A stretch of DNA of 64,000 bases, from positions 124,001 to 188,000 of the forward strand of contig NZ_JACHEH010000002.1 in NCBI RefSeq assembly GCF_014201415.1, in the 5' to 3' direction. Below, piece after piece: positions 41,012 to 50,594 of the stretch; positions within the stretch are counted from its first letter, which is position 1, and each line of letters begins with the position of its first letter. The notes beneath the pieces are model-generated. The model had not been told where the DNA came from. It saw only the letters and a program-made list of their open reading frames with translations, and searched no databases. This DNA is from Chelatococcus composti (lineage in GTDB: Bacteria; Pseudomonadota; Alphaproteobacteria; Rhizobiales; Beijerinckiaceae). The translations under genes were made by a program, and so were the position numbers.

Positions 41012-41952
41012 CCATTCTTGTCGCCCTCACGGGCTGGCACGTCGATTCCTGGGTCGAGCGGCTGCAGCGCCTGCTGCCGGGCCGGCGCGTGGTGCGCTTC
41101 GGCGAGGCCTACGACCCCGCAGAGATCATCTATGGCGTGGCCTGGAAGCATCCGCCCGGCGCCTTCCGCGGCCTGCCGAACCTGAAGGCGATCTTCTCCC
41201 TGGGCGCCGGCGTGGACCACCTGATGGGCGATCCCGACCTTCCGGACGTGCCCATCGCGCGCGTCGTGGACCACGACCTCACGAACCGCATGAGCGAGTA
41301 TGTCGTCCTGCACTGTCTGATGCACCTGCGCCAGCAGCGCCGCTACGACGCACAGCAGCGGGCGCATGTATGGGAGGACGACCGGCACCAGCCCGCCGCG
41401 CGCGACGTGCGGGTGGGTATCATGGGGCTCGGTGTCCTCGGGCAGGACGCCGCCCGCAAGCTCGCCGTCATGGGCTTCGACGTCGCAGGCTGGAGCCGCA
41501 CGCCCAAGGACTGTCCCGGCCTGAAGGTATTCACCGGCGAGGCGGAGCGCGCCGCCTTCCTCGCCCGCACGGACATCCTCGTCCTTCTCCTGCCGCTGAC
41601 GCCGGAGACCCGCGGCATCGCCAACTACGCGCTGTTCCGCGGCCTCGCCCGCGACGGCCGCCTCGGCGGCCCGGTGTTCATCAACGCCGGGCGCGGCGGC
41701 CTGCAGGTCGAGGAGGACATCCTGAGGGCGCTCGACGACGGCACGCTCCTGGCCGCCTCGCTCGACGTCTTCGAGACGGAGCCGCTGCCTGACAGCTCCC
41801 GCTTCTGGGACCACCCGAGCGTGATCGTGACGCCGCACAACGCCGCCATGAGCGATCCGGAGAGCGTCGTGCGCCTCGTCGCGCGCCAGATCGCGCGCCT
41901 GGAGGCCGGCGAGCCGCTGGAGCACCTCGTCGACCGCCAGCGGGGCTATTGA
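41008..41952 (+). CDS. ghrA: D-2-hydroxyacid dehydrogenase, glyoxylate/hydroxypyruvate reductase A type
   Basis: A 314-residue NAD(P)-dependent reductase. The Rossmann motif GIMGLGVLGQDAARKL is at about 136-151 and WSRTPK follows, favouring NADPH. Catalytic Arg, Glu and His are expected in INAGRGG, DVFETEPLP and VTPHNAAM. The N-terminal part (LGAGVDHL, then MSEYVV) is typical of GhrA, which reduces glyoxylate and hydroxypyruvate. It is translationally coupled to deoA (ATGA), a pairing without an obvious metabolic reason. Confidence 0.85.
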   Translation: MTILVALTGWHVDSWVERLQRLLPGRRVVRFGEAYDPAEIIYGVAWKHPPGAFRGLPNLKAIFSLGAGVDHLMGDPDLPDVPIARVVDHDLTNRMSEYVVLHCLMHLRQQRRYDAQQRAHVWEDDRHQPAARDVRVGIMGLGVLGQDAARKLAVMGFDVAGWSRTPKDCPGLKVFTGEAERAAFLARTDILVLLLPLTPETRGIANYALFRGLARDGRLGGPVFINAGRGGLQVEEDILRALDDGTLLAASLDVFETEPLPDSSRFWDHPSVIVTPHNAAMSDPESVVRLVARQIARLEAGEPLEHLVDRQRGY

Positions 41953-41955
41953 ACC

Positions 41956-42810
41956 TCAGAGCCGCTTGATGCTCGTCACCGGCCCGGCGCCTGCCGCGTC
42001 GATCCGCGCGGCCGCGACGGCGAGCGGCTCGATCACCGTCGCCATATGGTGGCCGTTGGCGTGCAGCAGGTTGGCACCGTCCACCATGATGCCGACGTGC
42101 CCCTTCCAGAACACCAGATCCCCGCGTCTGAGGCCCTTGAACTCCTCGGTAATGGGCAGGGGCGTGCCGAGCGCCCGCTCCTGCATGTCGCTGTCGCGCG
42201 GGGCCTCGATGCCGGCGGCGGACAGCGCGAGCTGCACGAGGCCGGAACAGTCGATACCGAGGCTGGTCTTGCCGCCCCAAAGGTAGGGCACACCGACAAA
42301 GCGCTCGGCGACCGAGACGAAGTCGTCGGCGAGCGCGTGGTCCACGATGGCGAGGTGCCGGGCGAAGACGGCGCTGCCATCGGCGAGACGCGCGAAGTCG
42401 CCCTCGACGCTCGCCACGGCAACGCCGGCCATCAGCGAGAGCGCCGACACAGGCGGCAGCTTGATGGAGGGGCCAGGGTAGATAAAGGTGCGCAGCACCG
42501 CGACCCGATGCGTCGGCGCGGGCTCCGGCGGGCCGAGCGTCGACACGGGCAGGTAACCCACGTAGCCGTCGCTGGCGAGCTGACCCCAGGCCCAGCCCTC
42601 CTCCTCCTCGAAGACGCGCACGGCCTCGCACGCGAGCGCCTCGGTGTCGAGCGGCGCGTCCGGGCGCGGCTCCCGTCTCAGCGGCGCGCTCGCCGCCACG
42701 ACGCGCCGCTCCCTGGCCGGCACATAGCGTGCCGCCGAGACCGTGCCGGCAAGGAAGTCGGCCGCAAGATCGGGCCTGGCCGGCGTCGTGCGCGGATCAG
42801 TCAGCGTCAT
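41956..42810 (-). CDS. NlpC/P60 family cell-wall hydrolase
   Basis: A 284-residue protein. The N-terminal half has two SH3-like wall-binding regions (about 35-95 and 105-155). The C-terminal peptidase domain (about 160-284) has the catalytic C188 in GIDCSGLVQ, H238 in WKGHVGIM and H250 in LLHANGHH. Such enzymes cut peptide bonds in peptidoglycan stems. No signal peptide is visible, so it may act on cytoplasmic wall fragments in recycling. It ends three bases from the convergent ghrA. Confidence 0.88.
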   Translation of the reverse strand: MTLTDPRTTPARPDLAADFLAGTVSAARYVPARERRVVAASAPLRREPRPDAPLDTEALACEAVRVFEEEEGWAWGQLASDGYVGYLPVSTLGPPEPAPTHRVAVLRTFIYPGPSIKLPPVSALSLMAGVAVASVEGDFARLADGSAVFARHLAIVDHALADDFVSVAERFVGVPYLWGGKTSLGIDCSGLVQLALSAAGIEAPRDSDMQERALGTPLPITEEFKGLRRGDLVFWKGHVGIMVDGANLLHANGHHMATVIEPLAVAAARIDAAGAGPVTSIKRL

Positions 42811-42824
42811 GGCCGTGTCTTCTC

Positions 42825-43187
42825 CTATCGCGGCAGCGCGCTGGCATGGGCGACGATAAGATCACCCAGCCGCTCCACGGCAAGCGCGCCCTTCACCGTC
42901 CGCTGTATCACGACATTGCGGCGGTCCGCATCATCCCTGCGGCGGGCGACGAGATCGAGCCGGCCCATCGTGTCGAGCGCGCGGGTGATGACGGGTTTCG
43001 TCACGCGCAGCTTGCTGGCGAGGCCGCGCACCGTATGGGGCGGCGGCTCCAGATAGATTGTGAGCAGGATGGCGAGCTGCCGCGCCGAGAGGTCAAAGGC
43101 ACGATCCTGCCCGTCCTCGCGCACGAGATCGAGCGTGACGCGATGCCAGAGGGTGAGAGCCTGCAGGGGCCGCAATTCGACGGGCAT
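42825..43187 (-). CDS. MarR-family transcriptional regulator
   Basis: A 120-residue winged-helix regulator. The DNA-binding core is LSARQLAILLTIYLEPPPHTVRGLASKL followed by VTKPVITRALDTMGRLDLVARRRD, with the wing at DADRRNVVIQ. It is shorter than the usual MarR (about 140) because the terminal dimerisation helices are short. It precedes the NlpC/P60 gene by 14 bases and is likely co-transcribed with it. Its own promoter is probably at 43216-43244. Its targets and ligand are unknown. Confidence 0.82.
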   Translation of the reverse strand: MPVELRPLQALTLWHRVTLDLVREDGQDRAFDLSARQLAILLTIYLEPPPHTVRGLASKLRVTKPVITRALDTMGRLDLVARRRDDADRRNVVIQRTVKGALAVERLGDLIVAHASALPR

Positions 43188-43215
43188 GGAACGGCGTCAA
43201 TCGTTTCGGTTCCGT

Positions 43216-43244
43216 ATTATTTCGGCAGCGCCCGGTGCGGGCAA
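43216..43244 (-). promoter_or_regulatory. candidate promoter of the MarR gene
   Basis: On the minus strand TTGCCC (43239-43244), a 17-base spacer and AATAAT (43216-43221), ending about 29 bases before the start codon. Confidence 0.4.
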
Positions 43245-43355
43245 GCGCGACCCGAAAGCAGGGTTAAGAAAGCCTCACCCGCGACTTTGGAGGCACCATT
43301 GGCAGGGACCTGCGTCTGGCAGGTACCTGCGGCGCTTGGCCGCCCGCCCCTGAAC

Positions 43356-43385
43356 TCGACAGAAGAAGTACGACTTTTGTATTAT
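43356..43385 (+). promoter_or_regulatory. candidate promoter of the membrane-protein gene
   Basis: TCGACA (43356-43361), an 18-base spacer and TATTAT (43380-43385), 38 bases before the ATG at 43424. It diverges from the MarR promoter, so the regulator could act on both. Confidence 0.45.
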
Positions 43386-43423
43386 GTGCAGCGCACCATG
43401 AAGTGCACCGCAAGAGGCACGAC

Positions 43424-44008
43424 ATGCTCTTCACGGCCGAGGAGGTAGCCCGTTCCCTGCGTGGCTGCTGGCAGGTCCTGAACTGCAGCAGGGGCGCCCT
43501 CAACACCTTCGACGTCAGCGTCACCGGGTTCTGGCATTCCTTCCTCGCCATGGCGCTCACCGCGCCGGTCCTCGTTGTCGGCGTCGCGGCGGCGCGCCAC
43601 AGCCGGTCCGGCCCGGAGTGGATGCTCGAGGGCGGGCTCTTCTCACAGCCGGACATCGTCCTCGGCCAGGCGCTCGTCATCGCCTCGGGCTGGTTGCTCT
43701 TTCCGCTCCTGATGCTCGGCTTCGTGCGGCTGATGGGGCTCGAGCGCCGCTACGTGGGCTACATCATCGCCTACAACTGGTCGAACGTCGCAGCGCTCCT
43801 GCTGCTCGCCCTGCCCCAGGCCTTGCATGTGCTCGGCCTCGCCACGGCGGGCCTGGCACTTTTCTATACGCTGGCCTTCGGCTTTATCGTCTTCTACTTC
43901 CGCTGGCTCCTCGCGCGCGTCGCGCTCGGCGTCTCGGCGGGCCTTGCCGGCCTCGTCGTCGCCATGGACATTGCCGCCTTCGTGCTGGTGCGCTCCGTCG
44001 TCGGCTGA
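43424..44008 (+). CDS. hypothetical membrane protein
   Basis: A 194-residue protein I do not recognise. It has about five hydrophobic segments (near 35-57, 76-100, 110-130, 133-155 and 160-190), an N-terminal cytoplasmic-looking helix (FTAEEVARSLRGCWQVL) and a short polar loop (RHSRSGPEWMLEGG). The ATG at 43424 has an agagg box before it; an in-frame ATG at 43403 is less likely. It diverges from the MarR gene, which may control it. It ends three bases from the convergent truA. Confidence 0.65.
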   Translation: MLFTAEEVARSLRGCWQVLNCSRGALNTFDVSVTGFWHSFLAMALTAPVLVVGVAAARHSRSGPEWMLEGGLFSQPDIVLGQALVIASGWLLFPLLMLGFVRLMGLERRYVGYIIAYNWSNVAALLLLALPQALHVLGLATAGLALFYTLAFGFIVFYFRWLLARVALGVSAGLAGLVVAMDIAAFVLVRSVVG

Positions 44009-44011
44009 CGG

Positions 44012-44755
44012 TCAGTAGTCCACCCGGACGAGATAGAGCCCGCACGCCGGCGCCATCGGGCCGCAGGCCCGCCGGTCGCGCGCCTCGAGCGCCCGGCGCA
44101 CGTCGTCCGGCCGCCACTTGCCGGCACCGACCCGCTCCAGCGTGCCGACCATCGAGCGCACCTGATGGTGCAGAAAGGAGCGCGCCGACGCCTCGATGCG
44201 GATCTCGTCGCCGATGCGGGTGACGTCCAGCCGGTCGAGCGTGCGCACGGGCCCGGACGCCTGGCACTCCGCCGCGCGGAAGGTGGTGAAGTCGTGCCGG
44301 CCGACGAGATGCTGCGCCGCCTCGTGCATGGCCGCGGCGTCGAGCGGCCCCGGCACATGCCAGACGAAGCGCGCCTCGAGCACCGGCTGCGGCCGCCGGT
44401 TGAGGATGCGGTAGAGATAATGCCGCTTCACCGCCGAGCGACGCGCGTCGAATTCCGCCGGCACCTCGGCAGCATGCAGCACCGCCACCGCATCGCCCAT
44501 GAGCTTCAGATGCGCATTCGTGGCATCGCGCAGCGTGTCCGTGCGCCACGGGCGGGAGAGGTCGAGATGCACCACCTGGCCCGTGGCATGCACGCCGGCG
44601 TCGGTACGCCCGGCGCACTGCACGCGCGGGCTCTCGCCGCAGAAGCGGGCGAGCGCCTCCTCCAGCGCCTGCTGGACGGAGCGCCCAGTCTCCTGCCACT
44701 GCCAGCCAACATAGGGGCTGCCGTCATATTCCACGGTAAGCTTGTAGCGCGGCAT
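44012..44755 (-). CDS. truA: tRNA pseudouridine(38-40) synthase
   Basis: A 247-residue enzyme modifying U38-U40 of the tRNA anticodon arm. The catalytic Asp is in [15 protein letters not shown]; the opening [19 protein letters not shown] and [17 protein letters not shown] are also typical. The ATG at 44755 is the family start. It follows fmt and def on the same strand, the usual alphaproteobacterial cluster. Confidence 0.96.
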   Translation of the reverse strand: MPRYKLTVEYDGSPYVGWQWQETGRSVQQALEEALARFCGESPRVQCAGRTDAGVHATGQVVHLDLSRPWRTDTLRDATNAHLKLMGDAVAVLHAAEVPAEFDARRSAVKRHYLYRILNRRPQPVLEARFVWHVPGPLDAAAMHEAAQHLVGRHDFTTFRAAECQASGPVRTLDRLDVTRIGDEIRIEASARSFLHHQVRSMVGTLERVGAGKWRPDDVRRALEARDRRACGPMAPACGLYLVRVDY

Positions 44756-44852
44756 GGCAATCACCCGAGGGCCACGAAAACGGCGGCAACAGGAAGCGGC
44801 CCGCGCGCCGCGCTGCCGGCCCCTTCCGCAGGGTTGGCGAGACCGGACCCTC

Positions 44853-45785
44853 TCACGTCAGCACGTCGCCCGGTACGAGGCGCGCGCCGCGCAGGAATTC
44901 CTCGCCGCTCGTGATGCCACGGCCGGCGCGCTGCACCTGCAGGAGCTCGACAGCCCCCTCGCCGCAGGCCACGCGCAGCCCGCCCGGAAGCAGCGTGCCC
45001 GGCGCTCCGGCGCCCTCGCTGCGCCGCGTGCGCAGCACCTTCACCCGCTCGGGCCCCTTGCCGAGATCGGCCATCAGGAAGGCGCCGGGGAAGGGCGAAA
45101 GGCCCCGCACCAGGTTGTGCACCTCCGCGGCCGGGCGCGACCAGTCGATGCGCGCCTCCTCGTTGGTAATCTTGGCAGCGTAGGTCACGCCCTCGGCCGC
45201 CTGCGGCACGAAGGAAAGGGCATCGCGCGAGAGGGCCGCGAGCGCGCGGACCATCAAGTCAGCACCGAGCACGGCGAGGCGGTCATGCAACTCGCCGGCC
45301 GTCATGTCAGGGCCGATGGCAACGCGCTCCACCATGGCAACAGGGCCGGTGTCGAGCCCCTCCTCCATCTTCATTACGGCAACGCCCGTCTCCGCGTCGC
45401 CCGCCATGATGGCGCGCTGGATCGGCGCCGCGCCACGCCAGCGCGGCAGCAGCGAGGCGTGCAGGTTGAGGCAGCCGAGGGCAGGCGCCTCGAGCACCGG
45501 CAGCGGCAGGATGAGGCCATAGGCGACAACCACCGCCACATCGGCGCCGAGCGAGCGAAAAGTCTCCTGCTCCTCCTCGCTGCGCAGGGTCCTGGGCGTG
45601 AAGACGGGGATGGCGAACCGCTCGGCCATCTCGTGCACCGGCGAGCGCTTCTCGCCCATGCCCCGCCCCGCCTTCGCCGGCGGGCGGGTGTAGACGGCAA
45701 CGACCTCGTGGCCCTGGCCGACGATTTCGGCCAGCGTCGGCACGGCGAAATCGGGCGTGCCCATGAAGATGATGCGCAGAGACAT
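44853..45785 (-). CDS. fmt: methionyl-tRNA formyltransferase
   Basis: A 310-residue enzyme that formylates initiator Met-tRNA. Signatures are [15 protein letters not shown], the catalytic Asn-His block [20 protein letters not shown] and GLDTGPV. A C-terminal tRNA-binding domain follows at about 205-310. The ATG at 45785 is the family start. It lies 82 bases after def and 97 bases before truA, so the three probably form one operon. Confidence 0.96.
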   Translation of the reverse strand: MSLRIIFMGTPDFAVPTLAEIVGQGHEVVAVYTRPPAKAGRGMGEKRSPVHEMAERFAIPVFTPRTLRSEEEQETFRSLGADVAVVVAYGLILPLPVLEAPALGCLNLHASLLPRWRGAAPIQRAIMAGDAETGVAVMKMEEGLDTGPVAMVERVAIGPDMTAGELHDRLAVLGADLMVRALAALSRDALSFVPQAAEGVTYAAKITNEEARIDWSRPAAEVHNLVRGLSPFPGAFLMADLGKGPERVKVLRTRRSEGAGAPGTLLPGGLRVACGEGAVELLQVQRAGRGITSGEEFLRGARLVPGDVLT

Positions 45786-45867
45786 GGCACCTGCCGGATG
45801 TGGGGCGGCGAACGGCGCCGCGACGCCCTTCCCTAAACGCGGGCGACCGGCAAGGGCAAGCCCCGCC

Positions 45868-46386
45868 TCAGCCGGCAACCTCGCGGCGGGCGGCCTTGGT
45901 GAACTTCCGCATCACACGGTCGCGCTTGAGCTTGGACAGGTGATCGATGAAGAGAACGCCGTCGAGATGGTCAATCTCGTGCTGCAGGCAGGTGGCGAGC
46001 AGCCCGTCCGCCTCGATCTCCTGCTGCTTGCCATCGAGGTCGAGATAGCGCACCCGCACACGGGCCGGCCGCTCCACTTCCTCGTAATATTCGGGAATAG
46101 ACAGGCAGCCTTCCTCGTAGGTGCTCGTCTCCTCCGACGCCCAGACGATCTCGGGGTTGATGAAGACCATCGGGCGCTTTTCCTCGCCCTCGCGCGAGAC
46201 GTCGAGCACGACGAGGCGCTTCAGGACACCGATCTGCACCGCGGCAAGGCCGATGCCGGGTGCGGCATACATCGTCTCCAGCATGTCCTCGGCCAGCCGG
46301 CGGATCTCGTCGGTCACCGCCTCGATGGGCTCGGAGCGCTGCTTCAGGCGGGGATCGGGAATGACGATGATGGGACGGATGGTCAT
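45868..46386 (-). CDS. def: peptide deformylase
   Basis: A 172-residue metalloenzyme that removes the formyl group from new proteins. All three family motifs are intact: [17 protein letters not shown] (metal Cys) and QHEIDHLDG (two metal His and the catalytic Glu). The length is standard. It opens the def-fmt-truA group and diverges from rmuC. Confidence 0.97.
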   Translation of the reverse strand: MTIRPIIVIPDPRLKQRSEPIEAVTDEIRRLAEDMLETMYAAPGIGLAAVQIGVLKRLVVLDVSREGEEKRPMVFINPEIVWASEETSTYEEGCLSIPEYYEEVERPARVRVRYLDLDGKQQEIEADGLLATCLQHEIDHLDGVLFIDHLSKLKRDRVMRKFTKAARREVAG

Positions 46387-46495
46387 GGCACACGCCGGAT
46401 ATTGAACATACCGGCGAAATAATCATTCCGGCGGCACGGGTCAATGTGTTCCGCTTTCGTTCGCGTCCGGCCACCGAATCGGCTAGCCTGCGTGC

Positions 46496-47665
46496 ATGAA
46501 CGACATTGCCCTCACCGTCGGTACCTACGCCTTCACCTACGCCCAGGTGGCGCTCGGCTTCGCCGTCGCCGTCATCCTGCTGCTCGCCCTGCTCGCGCGC
46601 AGCACGGCGCGGGCGGCGCACGAGCGCTCGCTGGAGGCCGCTGCCGCCGCCGAACGTGCGCGCGAGTTCGACGAGAAGGTGGCGGAGATGGCGCGTCTGC
46701 AGGCCGAGATGCACGGCCGCATGCAGACCATGGCGGAGATCTTCGGCACCCGCCAGGCGGACCTCGCGCGGCTGCTGAGCGAGCGGCTCGACGGCCTGCA
46801 GCACCGCGTCGGCCAGGGGCTGGAGACCACCGCGCGCCAGACGAGCGAGAACATCGCCCGCCTCAACGAGCGCCTCGCCGTCATCGACGCCGCGCAGAAG
46901 AACCTGACCGACCTCACCGGCGAGGTGGTGGGCCTCAAGGAGATCCTCGCCAACAAGCAGGCGCGCGGCGCCTATGGCCAGGGGCGGATGGAGGCCATCG
47001 TCCGCGACGGCCTGCCGCCGGGCGCCTATACCTTCCAGGCGACGCTATCGAATCGCACGCGGCCTGACTGCCTCGTCCACCTGCCGGGCGACCATCCGCT
47101 CGTCATCGACGCCAAGTTTCCGCTCGAGGGCTTTGCGGCCTTCCGCGACGCCCGGAGCGAGGAGGCGCGGCGGCAGGCGGCCCAGCGCGTGCGGGCGGAC
47201 GTCACCGCCCACGTGCGCGACATCGCCGAAAAATACCTCATTCCCGGCGAGACGCAGGACATGGCGCTGCTCTTCGTCCCGTCCGAGGCGATCTATGCCG
47301 ATCTGCACGAGCATTTCGAGGACGTGGTGCAGCGGGCCCATCGCGCGCGCGTGGTGGTTGTCTCCCCGTCGCTCCTGGCCCTCGCCATCCAGGTCATGCA
47401 GTCGCTGGTGCGCGACGCGCGCATGCGCGAGGAGGCGCAGAAGATCCAGGTGGAGGTACGCCGCCTGCTCGAGGACGTGAGACGCCTCAGCGACCGGGTG
47501 GAGAAGCTCGACAACCACTTCCGTCAGGCGCAGGAGGATGTCGGCCAGATCCGCATCTCCGCCGACAAGATCGTCAAGCGCGGCGAGCGCATCGAGGCTC
47601 TCGAGTTCGACGATTCCGAGCCGTCCCGCCCGGCCATCCCCAGCCCGGTCCGGGCGGCGGAATAG
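46496..47665 (+). CDS. rmuC: DNA recombination protein RmuC
   Basis: A 389-residue protein. An N-terminal membrane anchor (about 14-36) is followed by a coiled coil (40-150) and the RmuC nuclease-like domain (about 155-350), with GAYTFQATLSNRTRPDC, HPLVIDAKFPLEGF and DMALLFVPSEAIYA. RmuC limits inversions at short repeats and affects recombination. No Shine-Dalgarno box precedes the ATG; TAGCCT lies six bases upstream of it, so a very short or absent leader is possible. Confidence 0.92.
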   Translation: MNDIALTVGTYAFTYAQVALGFAVAVILLLALLARSTARAAHERSLEAAAAAERAREFDEKVAEMARLQAEMHGRMQTMAEIFGTRQADLARLLSERLDGLQHRVGQGLETTARQTSENIARLNERLAVIDAAQKNLTDLTGEVVGLKEILANKQARGAYGQGRMEAIVRDGLPPGAYTFQATLSNRTRPDCLVHLPGDHPLVIDAKFPLEGFAAFRDARSEEARRQAAQRVRADVTAHVRDIAEKYLIPGETQDMALLFVPSEAIYADLHEHFEDVVQRAHRARVVVVSPSLLALAIQVMQSLVRDARMREEAQKIQVEVRRLLEDVRRLSDRVEKLDNHFRQAQEDVGQIRISADKIVKRGERIEALEFDDSEPSRPAIPSPVRAAE

Positions 47666-47673
47666 GCCGCCGC

Positions 47674-48582
47674 TCAGAGGAACTTCCCGGCCACCGCGGC
47701 CTCGATGGCCGCCCTGTCCGGAATGCTCGGCTGCGCACCCGCCTTCGTGCAGGCGAGGCTGCCGGCGGCGACGCCGCGCTGCAGCGCCCCGGTGAAGCCG
47801 TAGCCCGCGGCGAGAGCGGCAGCGAAGGCGCCGCAGAACGTATCCCCCGCCGCCGTCGTGTCAACCACCGTCACGGGAAGCGCCGGCACGGCCCGGCGCA
47901 CACCGCCTGTCCAGGCGACGAGACCTTCGGCACCCAGCGTGACGATGGCCGCGATGCCGTGGCGGGCGTCGATCTCGCGGGCGATCGCATCCGGGTCGCC
48001 TTCCGCAATGCCGAGGGTCCCGGCCATCACCCGCGCCTCGTGCTCGTTCATGACGAGGATGTCGACGAGCCCGACAAGCGCGGGGTCCGCCGGCCCCGCC
48101 GGGGCGAGATTGAGCACGACGCGCGCGCCGTGCGCCTTGGCGATGCGCGCCGCGGCGATGCACTCGGCCTCCGGCACCTCGCGCTGTAGGAGAAGGATCG
48201 CGCCCGTCTGCCAGTCGAGGTCCGCCAGCGCCGCGGCGCTCGCATGGCCGTTGGCCCCGGCTGCGACGACGATGGCGTTCTCGCCGGCGGCATCCACCGT
48301 GATGAAGGCCGCCCCTGTCGGCTCGTCGAGCCGCGCCACGCGGGACAGGTCGACACCCGCGGCCTCGAGAAGGCCGAGCGCGACGTCGGCGAGCCCGTCC
48401 CGCCCCACGGCCCCGGCCATGACCACACGCGCGCCGGCACGCGCGGCGGCCAGCGCCTGGTTGGCCCCCTTGCCGCCCGGATGCACGGCATAGCCCGGCC
48501 CGATCACCGTCTCGCCCGGCGCCGGGATGCGATCGACGCGGGTGACGAGATCGGCGTTGAGTGAGCCGAAGACGACGATCAT
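47674..48582 (-). CDS. rbsK: ribokinase
   Basis: A 302-residue PfkB-family sugar kinase. VFGSLNADLVTRVDRIPAPGET opens the protein; VHPGGKGANQALAAARAGA is the substrate lid; DTTAAGDTFCGAFAAALA holds the catalytic Asp and the anion hole. These fit ribokinase, which makes ribose-5-phosphate. No ribose transporter is adjacent; the context is nucleoside breakdown, so it may use ribose from nucleosides. The ATG at 48582 lies eight bases after the upp stop; a GTG at 48594 overlapping that stop is the alternative. Confidence 0.88.
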   Translation of the reverse strand: MIVVFGSLNADLVTRVDRIPAPGETVIGPGYAVHPGGKGANQALAAARAGARVVMAGAVGRDGLADVALGLLEAAGVDLSRVARLDEPTGAAFITVDAAGENAIVVAAGANGHASAAALADLDWQTGAILLLQREVPEAECIAAARIAKAHGARVVLNLAPAGPADPALVGLVDILVMNEHEARVMAGTLGIAEGDPDAIAREIDARHGIAAIVTLGAEGLVAWTGGVRRAVPALPVTVVDTTAAGDTFCGAFAAALAAGYGFTGALQRGVAAGSLACTKAGAQPSIPDRAAIEAAVAGKFL

Positions 48583-48590
48583 CCCGCCGG

Positions 48591-49220
<630 letters not shown>

Positions 49221-49312
49221 GGATCGGCTCCGGCCTCTGGATCAATGATGGGAGCGGTCCTGCGCCGCTTGCCCGACAATAAGCAAGGGCATGCCACAGC
49301 GGGAAGGCCGAA

Positions 49313-50581
49313 TCAGAAGACCGTGCCGTCGCTGGCGATGGAAAGCGGTGGAGAACCGTCGCGGCGCTTCTCCCGTGCAATCCGGCGCCCGGCCGCCCAG
49401 GTGCCCCCCTCGAGCACGCGTGCGAGCGGCAGGGTGCGCTCGTCGCAGCCGAGCCGCTCGCGCACCAGGCGGGCCACCTCGTCGAGCAGGGCCACCGTCA
49501 GCGCCCGCCACTCGACGACGAGGGGCGAGGACACCTCGTGCGTGCGCGCCAGATCCTCCGGATCCTTCAGGCGGATGGCGCCGAGATCGATGAGAAGGCC
49601 GCCGTTGCGGTATTCGGGCAGGCCGGTGAGCCCGTCGATGCCGGTGACGACGAGGCCCGCCTGCTCCAGCGGCTCGATGAGCGAATAGGCCAGCCATTGC
49701 GAGAGCTTGTGGAAAGGCACGAGGCCCGCGGTGCCACCCGCGCCGGGCATGAGCGGATGCATCCACGTGTCGCCAAGTTCGACGCCGGCGATGGTCAGGC
49801 GCGCCGGCCAGACCGCCGACAGATGCGCGAGGAGCATGTGCAGGATGAGTTCGGCCGGCACCTCCCCGCCGGCGCTCTCGGCGACGAGCGCGTCGAAAAG
49901 GCCGCCCGGCCGCGGCCCGTCGGCACGGGCGAAGATGTCGGGCTTGCCCGCCGCCACCGTTCCGAGCCCGTAGAGCAGCGACGCCCGGCCCTCGAGGCCG
50001 ACGAGCGCGTTCTGCTCGTCCGCCTTGAAGCCCGCCGCGAGGTCACGGCCCGTCAGGCTGCGCAGGCGCCTGGCGTCGGCGCGCAGCGGATCGTCGGCCT
50101 TCGCGGAGAAGAGCCCCGCCTCGAACATGCGCAGCGAGGCGATCGCGAGCCCCTCGGAGCGGGCATAGGTCTCGCCCGTCTCGGCCTCCCGGTAGCGCCA
50201 GACGGGTCCGGCGCCTGCGTCGAGGAGCACGCTGACGATGGCAAGGTCAAAGGCTGCCCTGGCCCTGGCAGCCGTGTCCGGCCACCGCGTCCGCGCCGCA
50301 AGCGCCGCCCAGCGGTCGTGCCCGCCCGCCGAGAAGTGCCGCCAGCGGGCATGGAAAGGGATGGCGAGCGTCGGATAGTTGGCCCGGATGGTATCGACCA
50401 CATAATCCGCCACCAGGGGCAGCCGATCCATGTCCACGGCGCAGTGGAGAAGGCGCCCCTCCTCGGCCATTGCCAGCATGGTCCGGGCCCGCTCGCGCAC
50501 CGCCCTGGCCGACAGGAGCCCCCTCACCGCGTCGGACGAAACGCTCTCGGCTTCACGCGTGCGCACCGGCCTTCCCATCAT
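49313..50581 (-). CDS. URC4/urg3-type protein (DUF1688), uracil catabolism
   Basis: A 422-residue protein matching DUF1688, the family of yeast Urc4 and Aspergillus urg3. Recognisable stretches are IPFHARWRHFSAGGHDRWA, VSVLLDAGAGPVWRYRE, SEGLAIASLRMFEAGLFS and GDTWMHPLMP, with YRNGGLLIDLGAI near the end. The chemistry of the family is not well defined, but genetics in fungi place it after URC1 in uracil degradation. The tandem ATG at 50581/50578 is the start. It begins 13 bases after the URC1-type stop, so the two are one operon. Confidence 0.88.
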   Translation of the reverse strand: MMGRPVRTREAESVSSDAVRGLLSARAVRERARTMLAMAEEGRLLHCAVDMDRLPLVADYVVDTIRANYPTLAIPFHARWRHFSAGGHDRWAALAARTRWPDTAARARAAFDLAIVSVLLDAGAGPVWRYREAETGETYARSEGLAIASLRMFEAGLFSAKADDPLRADARRLRSLTGRDLAAGFKADEQNALVGLEGRASLLYGLGTVAAGKPDIFARADGPRPGGLFDALVAESAGGEVPAELILHMLLAHLSAVWPARLTIAGVELGDTWMHPLMPGAGGTAGLVPFHKLSQWLAYSLIEPLEQAGLVVTGIDGLTGLPEYRNGGLLIDLGAIRLKDPEDLARTHEVSSPLVVEWRALTVALLDEVARLVRERLGCDERTLPLARVLEGGTWAAGRRIAREKRRDGSPPLSIASDGTVF

Positions 50582-50594
50582 CGTCCGCCAGTCC

